Shown: positions 1 through 9,060, numbered from the stretch's first letter. The stretch: DNA of 24,526 nt from Cladosporium sp. IMV 00045 (GCA_001931905.2 MSJI02000145.1:2532-27057); one strand, 5' to 3'. Program-made: numbers and translations. Notes: generated from the sequence alone by a model not told the origin.

Positions 1-1
1 A

Positions 2-106
2 GGGAATGAGACGTCGAAGAGGTTTGGGATGAAGCCGCCGACATTGGAGGAGTATCTTTTGTTGCCTGTGAGGTTTGGTGAGGGTTTGTATAGATATCAT
101 GATTGA
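2..106 (+). CDS. Probable 3' end of an unidentified plus-strand gene (partial, cut by the window edge)
   Basis: Reading from base 2, an open frame of 34 codons runs off the left edge and ends in TGA at 104-106. The peptide (NETSKRFGMKPPTLEEYLLL, then PVRFGEGLYRYHD) has a balanced, protein-like composition. Codon third positions are mostly G or T, as in the G-rich coding stretches further right. The fragment is too short to assign a family. It could equally be a chance open frame, so this is a moderate call based on composition and on its lying at the edge. Confidence 0.4.
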   Translation, partial: GNETSKRFGMKPPTLEEYLLLPVRFGEGLYRYHD

Positions 107-668
107 AACGATATGCATGCATTTGGGGTAATCGCCAGTACTACCACATCATGAGCGCTACTTTTTCTACTTTCGTCGTTTCTTTCGCATTCGTTTCGAA
201 GATCAAGTGCCTTAAGCAGACCAAAGTTCTACTCTGATCTTGATCTGACTTGTTAGCATTGTCATGTTTTGGTTTGTACGACAGCGCAACGCTGAAACCA
301 GTGCATGTCTGTTCAACTTCATCTTTCCACCATGCCGTCTGTATCTCCCAACCCAAGTTGTGACATACTTTACCTCGATATGTTCGAAATTAACAGATCT
401 GAGGCTGAGATTCGTTTTGGAGAGACTACCGGTAGATGGAAGTTTTTAGAAGAGAGTTATGTACATTTTGTGTACAGAAAATTAAATTGCATTCTAGTAA
501 AGAGCCAGCCGGTCGATCGGTCTGGAGGATGAGGTATAGTAAAAGAAAGAAGAATTAAGGGAGTAGTAGAGTATGAGTATCTCAAAAGAGATAGAGAAAA
601 AAAAAAATGAAACGAAAAATAACAAACCATGTCTTTTTTTCTTTTTTCCAACCAGACAAGCAAGGTCA
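107..668. other. Intergenic, no gene seen
   Basis: The spacer between the left-edge open frame and the stop of the MFS transporter gene contains only short overlapping open frames with no recognisable product. The right half (about 590-665) is A/T-homopolymer rich and probably belongs to the 3' UTR of the minus-strand transporter gene. Nothing else stands out. Confidence 0.5.
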
Positions 669-2621
669 TCACCTCACCACCTTCTCCCCCTCACCCATTT
701 CGAGATCTTTGGGCCGACTATTGGGCAAAGGAGGCACATCCTCCGTCAACGTCTCGCCGCTCGCAAGCGCCTGCTCCGTCTTCGGCGTGCCCGGCCTGCT
801 GGCCCTCTTATTCGCACGCTTGGCCTCTTTCTCCGCCGTCCTGGCCGCCGCGTTCTCTTTCTCAGCTTCCAGCCCCGTCTTCGTCTCCGCGTGCTGCTTG
901 CTGAGTTTCTTCTTCTGGATCAAGAAACCGGCCAGCAGGCCCACGAACGAGAAGGCCACGTACATGATCCACATGGGCTGCAAGCTGTTGGCGAAGGCGA
1001 CGCGGACGATGCTGCGTTGGTCCGGCGGGAGGGATTCGATGACCTGTGTGTTGGCGCCGGCTTCGCCGCCGGAGAGCTGGGAGGCACGCTCGGGGCCGAG
1101 GGACGCGATGAGCTGCGGGGATTTGGAGCTCATGCTGTTCTGGAAGACGACCTGGCCGATGACGACGGAGGTGGACGTGGCGAGCTGGCGGACGAAGCCG
1201 AGGGTGGCGGTGGCGGTGCCGATGTCGCGCGGGTTGATGTGCGCTTGCAGGGCGATGATGGGGGCTTGGAAGAGAGGGCCGATGCCGACACCGGCGATGA
1301 TTTGGTACAGGGCCAACTTGGCCCAGTTGGAGTTGGCGTCGAAGTCGACGAATAGCCCGTAGCCGAGCGTCATCATGAAGAGGCCGAAGTAGATGGGCGG
1401 GAGGAAGGCGCCGACTTTGCGCACGAAGATGCCCGTGCCGATGGAGCCGAAGGAGAGGGCGAGGGCGGTGGGGAGGAGGTAGACGCCCGAGAGGATGGGG
1501 GTGGCGCCCCGCACGGCTTGGAAGTAGAGGGGGAGGTAGTAGGAGCCGGAGATGAAGACCACGCCGTGGATGAAAACGACGAAGAGCGTGGCGACGTTTG
1601 TGCGCGATTTGAAGAGTCCAAGTGGCATGACGGGGTATTTGGGGAATTTCCATTCGTATAGGACGAAGAGCACGAAGGTGAGGACGCCGAAAACGATCAG
1701 GCAGACGACCGTTGCTGAGTCCCACGGGTACGTCTCGCCGCCGTATTGTAGGCCGAAGAGGAACATGAGTGTCGCGCCGACTACCAGGATAGAGCCAACC
1801 CAGTCGATGGCTTTGAGGCCTTCGAGAAGCGGGGTGCGAGGAGTCTCGACGTCGAGGAAGAAGAGCAGGATAAAGAAGGCCAGTCCATCAAGGGGTAGGT
1901 TAATGTAGAAGCACCAACGCCAGCTCACTCTCTGGGTGAAAGCTCCTCCAATGATGGGGCCGATGGAAGACGCGATTGCCCACACGCCGCCAATGACGCC
2001 GTAGAAAGCTCCTCGCGTGCGCAGGCTGAAGAGGTCGCCGATTGTGATGTTGACGAGAATGACAAGTCCACCGCCTCCGAGACCTTGCACGGCGCGAGCG
2101 GCGATAAGCATGCCGATACTGTTAGCCAGAGCTGCGACCAGAGATCCAACCATAAAAATAATGTTCGCCAGCAGCAGCATGGGCTTGCGGCCGAAGATGT
2201 CGCTGACTTTGCCCCATGATGGGATGGAGGCTGCGTTTGCGAGAAGGAAAGCTGAGCCTATCCAAGTGTATCCAGATGCTGAGCCAAAGTGCTCTGTGAT
2301 CGTTGGAAGGGCTGTTGTGACGATTGTGACATCCAGAGCTGCAAGGAAGACTGCCATGCAGAGTGCAAGCATAATCAGCGTCACCTTGCCTTTCGATCGT
2401 CCGTTGTAGGGATCATCGTCTTCATCTTTGGGCTTTCCGGCAGGCGTCTTCTCGTCGCCAGCCTTTTCGGCGGCCGAATTGCTGTCCGGGGAGACCTGTG
2501 TTGGTGTCGTTTGCTGGCTTTCGAGGCCTTCTGTCCGTGTGGCCTCCTGAGGCATGTTTGGCGTATCCACAGCACCTGGGCCAGCCTCCGCAGCGGGCTC
2601 GTCAATCACTGGCTTGTTCAT
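669..2621 (-). CDS. MFS drug:H+ antiporter, DHA2-type (14 TM) multidrug transporter
   Basis: A single uninterrupted exon encodes 650 residues. A hydrophilic, Glu/Pro/Thr-rich N-terminal tail (about 1-78) precedes the membrane domain, and a Lys/Ala/Glu-rich cytosolic tail of about 80 residues follows the last helix (ending near IQKKKLSK). Family motifs are visible in order: LDVTIVTTALPTI in TM1 (96-108), motif A GKVSDIFGRKP (137-147), motif B RAVQGLGGGG (176-185), and the antiporter motif C GGVWAIASSIGPIIGG (211-226). Together these are diagnostic of fungal DHA2 major facilitators, which export drugs or toxins, or import basic amino acids into vacuoles, using proton motive force. The substrate cannot be read from sequence. 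The gene stands alone, with no secondary-metabolite enzymes beside it, and borders the repeat island. The start at 2621 is the first ATG of the frame and length matches the family. Confidence 0.93.
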   Translation of the reverse strand: MNKPVIDEPAAEAGPGAVDTPNMPQEATRTEGLESQQTTPTQVSPDSNSAAEKAGDEKTPAGKPKDEDDDPYNGRSKGKVTLIMLALCMAVFLAALDVTIVTTALPTITEHFGSASGYTWIGSAFLLANAASIPSWGKVSDIFGRKPMLLLANIIFMVGSLVAALANSIGMLIAARAVQGLGGGGLVILVNITIGDLFSLRTRGAFYGVIGGVWAIASSIGPIIGGAFTQRVSWRWCFYINLPLDGLAFFILLFFLDVETPRTPLLEGLKAIDWVGSILVVGATLMFLFGLQYGGETYPWDSATVVCLIVFGVLTFVLFVLYEWKFPKYPVMPLGLFKSRTNVATLFVVFIHGVVFISGSYYLPLYFQAVRGATPILSGVYLLPTALALSFGSIGTGIFVRKVGAFLPPIYFGLFMMTLGYGLFVDFDANSNWAKLALYQIIAGVGIGPLFQAPIIALQAHINPRDIGTATATLGFVRQLATSTSVVIGQVVFQNSMSSKSPQLIASLGPERASQLSGGEAGANTQVIESLPPDQRSIVRVAFANSLQPMWIMYVAFSFVGLLAGFLIQKKKLSKQHAETKTGLEAEKENAAARTAEKEAKRANKRASRPGTPKTEQALASGETLTEDVPPLPNSRPKDLEMGEGEKVVR

Positions 2622-3836
2622 GCTTGATGTTCGCGCTGCTAGCGTCCGCGGCAGAGGGTGCTAGATGTAGGCCGATCACAGAGAAATTCCCGTTGCCACA
2701 ACAAGAGGCAGATGGCGACCGTTGATGAACAGTGTCTCACAACGAAGGACCACAGACGTTGTGGGGGAATGGGTGAAGATGACGTTTGAGACAAAGCTTG
2801 GGAGTTGCTTGTTTATCCCTGTCGCCCTGTCGAATCCGTGCAAAGTCTCCGAGACGGGGCTCGCGTGCTGTCAAGGGTCGACGGGGCCAGGCGAGGGCAG
2901 TCGATGTAAGTGAAGGAGAACTTTTGTAAAAGAAGCAAGTGTTTCAGTGCGCTTATTAGTGTTTGCTCCAAGGACTCATCTTGTAGGATGGCGTAGACTA
3001 TTTTTTCGTGTGAATCGGGCTTTCGGGTCGAAGAAATGAAAAGACCGATTTTGCCGTCAGCCCCCCAGCGCGCTCACAGCAGCCTCCCTCCCGCTGCCTC
3101 AGCACGCCAGTCACAGACGCGCGAGCCTCTACCCTTGCTCCCTTGCTATACATGCTTATTTGCTGTACGTGCTCCACCATCTCGCTTTCGCGGCTTTGCC
3201 TTTGACAACAATGCGAGATCGAGATGATTCAGTCTGTATCTGCAAGCCATGATGGATGTTCAGCGACTTTGATTGGCCTTTCCCGCTCCAAGCTTATCGA
3301 GAAGATGATGCTTTGGTGTCTGTTTGCCGCTGACAATCACAATCCCGTACGATCCGTCATCCAGAGTAGCACCCGGTCCTGCAGAGATGCTTTGGTGATG
3401 ACCAAGAGGAGAACAGTTGTGCGTCAGAGCGTGTTTGCCATCGACGACTTGGTCGGCAGAGGCGTTGCTTGCCGCTGCAACAACACCGTGCATACTAGGC
3501 GCCCGGCAGCGACGACGGCATGCTGACCACGCCATCAGGTACATAGGTAAACACGCCCAGCTCCCGACATCGAAGATCAGTGTTTCTCTATATCAGCTTC
3601 TTGAAAAGAAAAGAGACCTGGACTTCAGCAACGTTTTCGCCACCAGCAATTGCTCCACAGTCACCATGTACTGCTAATCCCCTGCTTCTGCTCATGCCAG
3701 CACCGGGATCATCCAGGTCTAAGATGATATCAGAAAACACAAGTGATCATATTTTCAACAGGTCTCCCTCGCATAGTGTGATTAAAGAGGTGGATAAACC
3801 TGGAGGCGCGCATACTCAGTCCGGCGGCTCCCTGGC
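2622..3836. other. Upstream region of the MFS gene and spacer before the repeat island; no gene seen
   Basis: About 1.2 kb without a convincing coding region. The first few hundred bases should hold the transporter promoter. Open frames here are short, overlap in all phases and lack domain-like sequence. A 12-mer (gatgctttggtg) occurs at about 3307 and 3387, a weak hint that duplicated sequence starts before the clear arrays. Confidence 0.45.
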
Positions 3837-4110
3837 CATCAACAAGGCTGTTAATCGGGCATCAGGAAACCCAACCGTGTCAATAAAGAACACCACAAGC
3901 CAACGGGACTGGGTGCTCGAAATCTCATCGTGCTTATACTCTTTTGAGCGGCTGAAACCCATGCCCTCAACAAGGCTGGATATCGGGCATAGGAAAACCC
4001 GATTTTGCCCAAAGAGTACACCATAAGCGAACGAAGTTGGGTGTCAGAAGGACAGGTCTTTCAACAAGGCTCAGTATCTTTCTGCAAGCCAAAGCATACT
4101 TTACGTACTC
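3837..4110. repeat. Degenerate tandem repeat, first block (units about 94-128 bp)
   Basis: The phrase aacaaggctg recurs at 3841, 3969 and, shortened, 4063. In the first two copies it is followed by matching text: an atcgggcat block, an aggaaa/aaaccc block, then an acaccaYaagcSaacg block and a tgggtg block. Units are strongly diverged with indels, so this is an old array. The 3' boundary is unclear because it runs into the next block. Confidence 0.55.
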
Positions 4111-4204
4111 CGTCAGGCCTGAATATTCGAGCCACGAGGAAGGCTTGGAGCTGGCCGAGCAGAGTCCGAATTTACTTCGCGCAAGATTATGAGGCCGTGC
4201 TGGA

Positions 4205-5300
4205 TTGATGATGGCCATTGCATACTGGATTTCTGGAAATCGTTCCTTCTTCTTGACAGAGTTCATGCCCTGGACACATGCCACAAGAGCCTAACACTAT
4301 ATGCATGACTTGTAGATCTGGCATGGGTCATGTGAATGGGAGACGGTGCGGACTGTTACCGCCGAATTGACGATGGCCAGGGAAATACTGGACGACTGGG
4401 AGGTATTCTTTGCGAAAGTGTTCACGCCCCAGACACATGCCTCAGGAGCGCGGAACCAAACATCGCTGGCGAGCGAACAATATACGCATGACCTGTAGAT
4501 CTGGTATAGCTGATGTGACCGGGAGATCGTCCGAGCCGCAAAAGTCGTGCTGGGCAGCATGATATTGCACCCTCGACGTGAGAGCCGCGATAGCCAGGAT
4601 ACTTGGACCAATGCACCCTGACAGGCTTCCCTTGGAGATGTCGAAGCTAAACACGATATAGCTTTGCTATACAGGACTGCTCTGTTCGGCGAGACGTGTC
4701 ATGACATGTGGCTCAGTTTGCAAACACCGCGCCAAACGACATTATGTTGAAACTTCGCTCAATTCGAGAGTCGCTATAGTCAGGGCCTCTGGAACAATAC
4801 ACCCAGACTTGCTTCGTCCGTGGATACTGCAGTTCAGCAGGGAATGCCTCTGCTATGATGACATGTTTTATCGAGCGAGACGTGCTATGGAATACAGCTC
4901 AGCCCGCAAGCACTGTGTCAGACGACATTATATTGCAGCGTCACTGGATCCCAGAGCCGCTATAATCAGAATATTTGAACTAAGCTGCCGAGATACGCTT
5001 CTCGGGGTATATCAGCCCAGCAGGAGATTCTTGTGCCCTGAGAGACTGCCCTCTTTGGAATAAACGTGCTATGGAATATGGCACAGTCTGCGCAAACCGT
5101 AACAAAAACGACACTGGATCTGAGAGTCGCTATAGTCAGGATGCCTTGATCACTTCATCCAGCCAGACTTCACTTGGAGATATAGCAGCTCAGCAAGGGA
5201 TGCATCTGCCCCACGGAGATTCTAATTTGAGCGAGATGCGCCACACTCAGCTCAAGCCAATGCGTCTGCATCGTGGCGACGGTCTCAGCGCGATACGGTC
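4205..5300. repeat. Degenerate tandem repeat, second block (unit 162-217 bp, settling to 186 bp)
   Basis: The box agagYcgcRatagYcagga marks copies at 4581, 4767, 4953 and 5123, spacings of 186, 186 and 170 bp. Other boxes keep register: acgacattatRttg at about 4738 and 4924, gagacgtgctatggaata at about 4880 and a related stretch near 5060, and agcagctcagcaagggatg-like text in copies 2 to 4. Two more diverged copies precede them at 4205 (ttgatgatggcc) and 4367 (ttgacgatggcc). Those two share ttcaYgccYYRgacacatgcc and gcatgacYtgtagatctggYat. No terminal inverted repeats or transposase were seen. Confidence 0.75.
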
Positions 5301-5880
5301 AAGATTGCTTGATAAACGAATGGATTGGTCTGGTGGCCTTTGTCCTTAGATCCAGGTTTGCTTCCCCCAAACTGTGGTATCTCAAAGCAGATGCTCTTGT
5401 CGCGTCGTAAGTCTTCAAGGCCGCGCAAGACTGGATTCCAGCAAGGCACGCGGTGTTTGGTATACTGAGCCCATCGGCAAATCACATGAGGCTTTCGTTC
5501 GATCTCCGAGCAATCGCAGCGATGAACTCAGCAGCTGGACTCCTGATGATTGGACAGGCTATGCTGGCATCTCAAGCGGTGCTGTGTATCTTTGGCCTGC
5601 CTCTGACCGTGTCGTCGCCTCCGTCAAGTTATCCTCTACCCGCCATGGGTGCTCACACCGTCGTGACCCTGGCGAAATTGACAGAGCTCTCTTTCCACAT
5701 CATGTTGGGTATTGTCTTTCTTGCTTTCTTTATTTCTTTATTTCCATTCGCAGCAACCAGAATAACCAGTTCCGCTGAGCCGCGGTGTGTCGCAGTGAGC
5801 AAGTTGGACGCTGTTTACTCTCCCGGATCCCAAGAAGCTGTCTTTCAGCAGAGGCCATGAGAGCAAGTGCTTCTCGTCGT
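5301..5880. other. Spacer between repeat blocks; only an uncertain hydrophobic open frame
   Basis: No recognisable gene. A plus-strand open frame at 5453-5860 (135 codons) has a hydrophobic central part including HIMLGIVFLAFFISLFPFAA. It overlaps another open frame of similar length in a different phase, has no strong start context and no family resemblance. I do not annotate it as a gene. Confidence 0.4.
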
Positions 5881-6170
5881 GTGATTATCTTCCTCTGACG
5901 GTGGCCAGAATCCTCCGAAGCCTAACGTTGTCGCCACTGGGTTGTTGTGTCCTTCGATCGAGGAGGGTGAGGGATGTGCGGTGGAGCGTGGCAATCGATT
6001 TGCGAGGACGGCAAGCCTTGTCGTTGTGTGGCTATCTTCCTCTGACGGTGGCCAGGAAGCTTCGCAGCTTAGCATCGTCGCTACTGGGTCGTTGCGTCGT
6101 TCGATCGAGGATGAAGGACGCTTGGTGGAGCATGGTGATCGACTTGCGAGAACCACGCGAAGGGACTTGC
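5880..6170. repeat. Direct duplication, unit 147 bp, two copies
   Basis: The phrase cttcctctgacggtggccag occurs at 5889 and 6036, exactly 147 bp apart. It is followed in both copies by agcctaacgttgtcgccactggg or its close relative, then tcgatcgaggaKg, then a tggagcRtgg block and an atcgRYttgcgag block. The copies differ by scattered substitutions and small indels. The pair lies about 500-780 bp upstream of the start codon of the repeat-protein gene at 6671. Confidence 0.85.
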
Positions 6171-6179
6171 ATTGAGCGA

Positions 6180-6670
6180 CAAGTAATCTTGCTAACCGAC
6201 AGAGGAATATACGGAGACGTCCATCAGGGCAATGAGAAGGCGACCTGCGCGAGCAAGACCATGCTGGCCATGGCCTCATGGTACAGGCTATACTCCAGCA
6301 AGGCCAGCAGGCAGCTTATTCCATTCACACATCGCTTTTTCCACCGACGCTCAACCGGCTTCTTCTCAGCGTGGCAACTCGGCTTCTCACGGATGAATCC
6401 CGATGTATTGCTGTTTACTATTCTCCAGTTTCACTCACGCCAGCCACAACAATAATCCCGCGCCAGCTCGCAGTCTCTCCTACACGCACACCACCCTCCA
6501 TCCGACATCCCCCTCTTCTTCCTCGCCAGCAACAAACCAGACACATCGGCCTATTGTTCGCGCTCCTCTCGTCGTATTCGGCATCCTTTTTTCAACACAC
6601 CTTCCCACCGCATCCGGCGGAAACGATACAGCAACTTCCAGATCGCCGAGTGCAATCCTCAGCCTCAACA
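6180..6670 (+). promoter_or_regulatory. Probable promoter and pyrimidine-rich leader of the repeat-protein gene
   Basis: Sequence from about 6420 to 6670 is C/T- and CA-rich (for example cccctcttcttcctcgcc near 6508), the usual look of a fungal transcript leader. It ends at the start context caacaATG. The coding frame happens to stay open upstream to 6278, but that extension has leader-like composition and no domain, so I treat it as untranslated. No TATA box was identified. Confidence 0.45.
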
Positions 6671-7698
6671 ATGTGCATTGGTGTAGAAACCACCTGTGCG
6701 TGCGGACACAAGCACCACAGGATTGCCCTCTGCCTGTACGCGGCCTCTCAAGGCCCTTTCTACATTCCATTCGCGTGTCTTGATTGGTCCCATCATCAAA
6801 TCCAAAGCCCTGAGCTGTGTCCCGGGTGTCAACGCAACGCGGGTCAAGCACTTGTTGTTCCGCATCAACAAGCTTTTGGACATGCTCACGCGGGCCTTCA
6901 ACAGCAAGTGCCTGCTCTTCCTGCTACTGCATCTACTTCTCGAATCAAGGCTGGCCAAGCACTTGTTCTCAACCAACAAGCTTTAGGCCATGCTAATCAG
7001 TACATTCACCAGCAAGCGCCTGTTCTTGTTGCTCCTGCATCTACTTCTCACATCAACGCTGGCCAAGCACTCGTTTTCAACCAACAACCTCAAGGCTATG
7101 CTCATGCGGGCTTTCAACACCAAGCGCCCAATCCTCCTCCTCCTGCACCCGCGTCTGGATACAATACGACTACGGGTGGGCCAAGCGACATGATGAAGTA
7201 CAGAGGCAACTCGCCTGAAGGAGAGACCGTTCTGCAGAAGGCCTCGCGCATTGGCCATATCCTCATGGCCGAACAAAAGCAGAAGACCGCCAACGAGATG
7301 ACGGAGGCTGGGTACGATGTCGCCACTTACGGCATCCGCCCGCTACCCAAGGTCAAAAGTAAGTTTACTCCCCTCCCAACGTGCGAAGAATCCCTATTGA
7401 CCCCTAAGAAGACAGACGCCCAGTCGTCCCCAAGCCCACTCCCCGCCAGAATCCCGGAAGAGCCAGGGCTGGTACCAACGTCGTCGACCCGCCCTCCCCC
7501 ACCCCCGCCCCGCGCGCTCCGCCGACCATGGCGCCGCAGCCTGCGCTGCCCCCCAATCCTCTGGATCCAAGTGAATTCCTCGCCCTGGCCGAGGAGATCG
7601 AGCAAGACGAGCAGCAGCTCCCTCCTGGTGATGAGGGCATTGAGCAAGAGCTCAACCTCATCGACCAGGAGATTTTTCGGGAGTTGCTGGGTCTTTGA
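6671..7698 (+). CDS. Unrecognised internally repetitive protein with N-terminal Cys/His cluster (2 exons)
   Basis: Model: 6671-7358 joined to 7409-7698, 325 residues. The intron starts GTAAGT at 7359 and ends TAAG at 7408, or AAG at 7411. Splicing is required because the unspliced frame gives a basic, low-complexity tail. The spliced frame gives a Pro-rich linker, then an acidic end including EFLALAEEIEQDEQQLPPGD and a final RELLGL. Residues 1-53 hold Cys 2, 9, 11, 21, 36, 50 and 53 with His 13, 15 and 16, starting MCIGVETTCACGHKHH, so metal binding is plausible. Three repeats beginning AGQALV start at residues 57, 94 and 130 (spacing 37 and 36) and are rich in Gln, His, Ala and Pro. The segment about 168-229 is ordinary soluble sequence. 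No signal peptide or TM helix is seen. Repeat arrays flank the gene on both sides. I do not recognise its function. Confidence 0.72.
6839..7165 (+). repeat. Coding tandem repeat, three units of 111/108 bp
   Basis: The codons for AGQALV begin at 6839, 6950 and 7058. Each unit continues with a QQxxxGxAxxxxxxQxxxP pattern, and the first two also share a P-A-STS-I block. Unit lengths are multiples of three, so copy-number change keeps the frame. Units 2 and 3 are closest at the DNA level (gctggccaagcac then tYaaccaacaa). This places a tandem duplication inside the gene that is itself flanked by non-coding tandem arrays. Confidence 0.85.
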
Positions 7699-7781
7699 GC
7701 TGGAAATCGTGAGAATTGTCGAAGATTTGTGTAGTTTAGTTGTATTGAAGTGATTGGAAATCCGATAATGTGTTTTACGTC

Positions 7782-9060
7782 CGTCTCAATGGAACAGCTC
7801 ATGCTTGGAAAGGCGGGAGTTGATGGTATTTGCATCGATGGCTCGGAGAAGCGGTGTTCACAAGACAGTCATCTCAATGGAACAGCACATTTTTGGCTAG
7901 ACGGGAGTTGATGGTATTTGCGTCGATGACTCGAAGAAGCCATGAAATGGAAACAGCTATCCCAGTTTTGAGAACCATCTTACAGTGTATCAAGGCGGTG
8001 GGTACTTGCACCATATCTTGGAGAAGCGGTTTTCCCAAAAGACATGTATCTCAGCGGTGCAGAGCATTTGACAATGTACTAAAGCTAAGGGTACTTACAC
8101 CATATCTCGGAGAGTCAATGGGCCAAAAGCAGGTTTCTCAGTGGTGGAGGGTATCCCATAGTGTATCAAGACCGAGGATACTTGCATCGATGAGTCAGAG
8201 AAGCGATGTTCTGAGAACAAGTATCTCAATGGGAGAGACTACTCTATAGTATACTAAGCTCGATGGTATTGGCACGACATTTCGGAGACACGCTGTCCAA
8301 AAAGTGGCTATCTCACCGGCACGGGTCGATTCACAGTATGTCAAGGCCGATGATACTTGCACCAATATCTCAGAGAAGCGATATTCCTAATAGCAGGTAT
8401 CTCAATGGTGGAGACCACTTCAAGGCGCATTGAGTTCGACTGTATTTGCATCGATCTCTCGGAAACACGCTATGCAAAAGCATACATCTCACAGGCATTG
8501 ATTAGGCCACGGTACATCAAGCTGGATGGTATGTGTATCGTTGGTTTATCGAGAAACGCGATTTGAGGAGCAGCCATCTCAATGGTATAGGTCAAGATAT
8601 AGAATACCAAGGCCGATGATACTTGCACTCGTGTCATCAGAGAAACACTTTCGAGATCCAAGTATCTCACTAGGGTCAGGTCACAGTATGTCTAAGGCCG
8701 GTGATACTTGCACCGTCATCATCGAAGAAACACTACTCGAGAAGTAGCTATCTCAGCGGTATAGCTCGAGGTACTGTTCGAAAAATAGCTATCTCAGCGA
8801 CATGGGCCCAGGCACAGTATCCTAACGCTCATTAAACTTGCCCTCGAGGTTTTTGGAAACGCCATTCGAAAGGTAAGTAGCTATCTCAGCGGCATAGGTT
8901 AAGGTGCGGTATACCAGGGCCGATGATACTTGCACCCATGCTTCGGGAGAAAATCTTTCTCTGATTTTATTAAGCTGCTGTGCTCCAATTCCGCAGAGCG
9001 ACCATCGCAGCGGCATTGATCAAGGCAAAGTGGACCAAGGCCCATGATACTTGCACTCAT
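7782..9060. repeat. 88-bp minisatellite array, about 14 units
   Basis: The box tatctcaNYgg (allowing c/t at its first bases) starts at 7782, 7870, 7958, 8047, 8134, 8222, 8309, 8398, 8485, 8575, 8663, 8749, 8790, 8882 and, weakly, 9003. Most spacings are 86-90 bp. A second box, gatgRtacttgcacc, keeps the same register from 7822 to 9041, followed by tctcggagaaRcg. A truncated unit explains the 41-bp step at 8749-8790. The last units carry extra sequence containing taagctgctg (about 8971 and 9084). Units are diverged except the first two tails, which are nearly alike. The array begins 84 bp after the stop codon of the repeat-protein gene and ends about 200 bp before the pyridoxal kinase stop. 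Open frames inside it are short and phase-random. Confidence 0.9.

Noticed and set aside
573..1362. Two long plus-strand open frames (about 250-260 codons) opposite the MFS gene
   Set aside because: They are antisense shadows. The minus strand encodes a textbook DHA2 transporter there, and GC-rich third positions remove stops on the opposite strand. Their products have no domain-like order.
3260..3544. Minus-strand 94-codon open frame (contains ISAGPGATLDDGSYGIVIVS) as a small secreted protein
   Set aside because: It reads better than most short frames but has no signal peptide, a Cys/Arg-rich N-terminus, no partner exons I could find, and overlapping frames in other phases. The support is not enough.
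3837..5300. Decayed transposon (RIP-mutated element)
   Set aside because: No terminal inverted or long direct repeats, no transposase or reverse-transcriptase remnant in any frame, and the internal structure is tandem, not dispersed. RIP indices could not be computed here.
5453..5860. A 135-codon hydrophobic open frame as a small membrane protein gene
   Set aside because: A competing open frame of equal length overlaps it, there is no recognisable family or strong start context, and it sits between repeat blocks. It is kept only as uncertain.
5845..6279. A minus-strand 144-codon open frame with repeated WPPSEEDxHTT segments
   Set aside because: The repetition comes from the 147-bp DNA duplication, whose length happens to be a multiple of three. 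The composition is otherwise Arg/Ser-rich without a start context or domain.
6278..6670. N-terminal extension of the repeat protein from the ATG at 6278
   Set aside because: The extension has leader-like pyrimidine-rich composition, no domain, and overlaps the probable promoter. The ATG at 6671 has a good context and starts the Cys/His pattern.
7830..8566. Open frames of 139 and 69 codons inside the 88-bp array as a second repeat protein
   Set aside because: The 88-bp unit is not a multiple of three, so successive units shift phase and no repeat is conserved at protein level. The frames are chance.
7782..9060. CRISPR array
   Set aside because: The units are 88 bp and diverged across their length, with no short identical direct repeats separated by unique spacers, and the genome is eukaryotic.
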